DNA of 64,000 bases from Notospermus geniculatus (taxonomy: Eukaryota; Nemertea; Pilidiophora; Heteronemertea; Lineidae), in the NCBI GenBank assembly GCA_002633025.1, contig NMRB01000122.1, positions 2,548-66,547 on the forward strand. The letters are read 5' to 3'. The position numbers and the translations under genes were made by a program. Below the pieces are notes generated by a model. That model worked only from the letters and a program-made list of their open reading frames with translations. It was not told where the DNA came from and made no database searches. Positions 61,905 through 64,000 of the stretch are shown piece after piece. Each line of letters opens with the position of its first letter. The stretch's first letter is position 1.

Positions 61905-63480
61905 ATGGTAGTGTCAAATTTATTTCTAAAAAATCGCTTCTTTTCTTAAAAAAATACGAGGGAATTAGAATCAGCCATATTCTGCCTCAAGGCAAAATCA
62001 ATACGCCAGCTGGGTGAATGAGTACGGATATCATCGACGTAAAGTCATGAAGCGCGTTTAATACGAGAGGTTTGTACCTACTTTATGTTTCCACACCAGT
62101 TGGTCGACGTGCCGCACCATAACTACTGCCCTTCCTGGTGTGATAATTTGTCACGAGGCCATTTGGGACGATTTTGTATTCTGGTCAAACATTGTTGCTG
62201 TGTAGTATCTGGGTTTTCTTGTTGCCAACGTTGCGTTGGTTGTAGTACATAAAGTAGTGCCAGAGATAGCTGATCGAGAACAGATTAGTCTTGAGTTACT
62301 TCTATTGTGCCTCCTTGCCTCTAAGCGCAGGCGGATCCAGGGTTTTGGACAAGAGGAGACAACATATGCGGCATAAAGGGGTCGACGCCGCTTGCGCCCC
62401 TGAATATGCTTCTGTGAGTTTTCTTGACATCAAACTGTGTGTGATACCATGAAGGAATCAAACATAAAGGTTCAACTTACAAATTTAGCATTTTATAAAT
62501 GTGGACAGTATCCCTTTAAGCCTCAACAGATTTGCATTCTGACTGTTATAGGCAAGACCCTTCTGCATGTTTAGTACAAATTTTGTTGAATTCAGATGAG
62601 TTGATCTTATGATACAAAAGGACTGAATTAATGAGAACCCCATGGATGATGAGAGCGCAGGGTCATCTGTGTACATTTGAGTAGGGTGACGTACATTTGC
62701 TCGTGGAACACTAATTGTGCTGAAAATAGCTCTGTTATCCTCAGAAATGGAATTCAAGGCATCAGGTTGACAGATTTATATACCCCACTACCATAAAAAA
62801 AAGTTGAAGCCCCTGCCTATTACGTAAAGCTAAAATTCAGGCAGTGAGAGACATCTGGTGGCAACAGATGAAGTGTATCCCTCAGTCACTTCATCGTTCA
62901 CAGTTAAACCTTTATGTTTGATTCCTTTATGGTGATACACATGCAGTTGCAATGGATCTCATGCGAGGCTACAGAGGAAAACCCATTGGATGTCGCATTT
63001 AAGGAAAGTGTTAATGGCCTTGGTGAACCCGCACATTTCAATATCTGAAATGAATTTGATAACAGGTAAACAGCAGATCAGTGCAAATGTAATATGAAAG
63101 CCCTTGTTGATCATTCAGCAACATCCAACAGGTTTTCCTCAACCACCTCACATATTGTTCTCTCTCACCTACGTTGAAAAATTTTGAATTTGAAAACCAA
63201 TCCTTCTTTTGTGCCTCAACTCCCAAGTTAATCTCACCACCATGGAAGTTACGGTACACCCACCATGGAAGTTACGGTACACCCACAACAATAATGCTTT
63301 GAAATTGAGAAGGATATCATGTTAAAAAGTCCCAATGAGGGAAAAGTGCTGTAAAAATCATATTGAATTCTTATAAAAAGAAGATTAGGAGTATAACTCT
63401 CAAAGAAATTGGCTCATATTCATCACTGTAGCAATTTGGATTGTAACAACCTATCTCAGTATGAAATCTACTATTTTATA
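61905..63480. other. Mostly unrecognised
   Basis: GCGCAGGCGGATCCAGGGTTTTGG (split at 62326-62349) may be a hAT-like end. ACCATGGAAGTTACGGTACA is tandemly duplicated at 63240-63285. The frames at 62485-62757 and 63038-63259 (- strand) are short and show no domain. Confidence 0.35.
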
Positions 63481-63927
63481 CAGGGTGGCGCAAAAAAATG
63501 CACAATATTTCCACTAGCAGGAGCCCAAATCTGCTGATAGCAATGGATGGAGAATCTTTCTAGAAGAAAGAAGACACCAAGATATCCTGATTCGGTCCAG
63601 TGGTTCGAGCGCTAGACCCTGTTTTGTAAAGCCAAGTCGAGGCCCTGTAATCATGCTGAATTTGCAGTTTGCTGGAAAAGTCAGTTAACGACCTCGAAGT
63701 TTGCTTCACAAAACTGGCTCTCATTGGAGTTAAAACTACCGAATCAAGGTATCTTGGTCTTATTTATCTCCCAGAAAGATTCTCTATCCATTCTTAAGCT
63801 GCTTTTCCACGAGGCATGGGCAGGCACGGATGCGGATGCAGCTGCGGGTGGCAAAGCATCTTTACTGGTGGGACTGAGGGGCTTGGAGATATACATGTAT
63901 GCTTGTGAATTTTTGGGGGCCACCCTG
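63481..63927. mobile_element. Mariner-like hairpin MITE, flanked by TA
   Basis: CAGGGTGGCGCAAAAAAATG and GGGGGCCACCCTG ends with TA on both sides (63479-63480, 63928-63929). The arms stay paired inside: ATGGATGGAGAATCTTTCT against AGAAAGATTCTCTATCCAT, ACCAAGATATCCTGA against TCAAGGTATCTTGGT, TTTTGTAAAGC against GCTTCACAAAA. About 118 bp (63793-63910) has no partner and looks inserted in the right arm. Confidence 0.85.
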
Positions 63928-64000
63928 TATTATCAAGGAATTAAATGTGTATGTACCTTACATATTTTCCCTAATTGATAGCTGGAGCTATGCCTAATAC

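Noticed and set aside
1-64000. CRISPR array, bacterial operon or viral genome
   Set aside because: Spacer-like unique segments between identical repeats are absent. There are no long open frames, and SINEs with pol III boxes plus splice motifs indicate animal nuclear DNA.

Overview
This is a stretch of animal nuclear DNA with no convincing protein-coding gene, rRNA gene or intact tRNA gene. Every open frame is short, and the longest (about 130-170 codons) fall inside tandem repeats, SINEs or palindromic elements. The content is very dense in tRNA-derived SINEs, many families of palindromic non-autonomous DNA transposons, minisatellites, and a family of rolling-circle-like elements. This mix, with moderate GC, fits a marine invertebrate metazoan; I cannot name the phylum from the sequence alone. 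Two near-ideal juxtaposed splice sites (a pyrimidine tract and CAG directly followed by GTRAGT, each with a CTAAT branch-point-like motif) lie on the + strand near both ends. They suggest that the window lies inside one or more very long introns of a + strand gene.

Layout. 1-5.3 kb: a short palindromic repeat array, several MITEs (miniature inverted-repeat elements), and three Helentron-like pieces, one hit by a SINE with visible target-site duplications. 5.3-13 kb: MITE P, SINE copies, a 41-bp satellite derived from the end of MITE P, and foldback elements. 13-24 kb: SINE copies, a degenerate array around 15.3-16 kb, MITEs, a 617-bp-spaced duplication and a second SINE family. 24-33 kb: a 969-bp Helentron-like element sitting in another repeat, minisatellites, and a 725-bp hairpin. 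33-41.3 kb: a 57-bp array, then a block (34328-36912) bounded by single Ns that duplicates 38178-41343. It looks like the alternative haplotype inserted in tandem, and it exposes empty and occupied alleles of two transposons. 41-51 kb: a 136-bp array, nested MITEs, a second complete Helentron-like element, and 32-bp and 24-bp arrays. 51-64 kb: a MITE with a 486-bp insertion, tandem tRNA-Gly-like SINEs, three large MITE C1 copies, a SINE with a MITE in its tail, and a mariner-like hairpin at the end.

Family names used here are local labels. SINE-1 has a tRNA-Val-like head, about 270 bp. SINE-2 has a different tRNA head and a GGGCAAGTC...ATAAATGGGTACC body. SINE-3 is tRNA-Gly-like. SINE-6 is a further tRNA-like SINE. 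HINE means a non-autonomous Helentron-like element with subterminal inverted repeats, a 3' end in CTTGT and T^T insertion. MITE G, P, D, I, C1-C4 and others are palindromic DNA elements. No element encodes a recognisable transposase, reverse transcriptase or Rep/helicase, so all would depend on proteins supplied elsewhere. The most interesting signals are the HINE family, with three independent empty-site comparisons, the CTCF-like motifs its tandem core carries, and the two candidate recursive splice sites.
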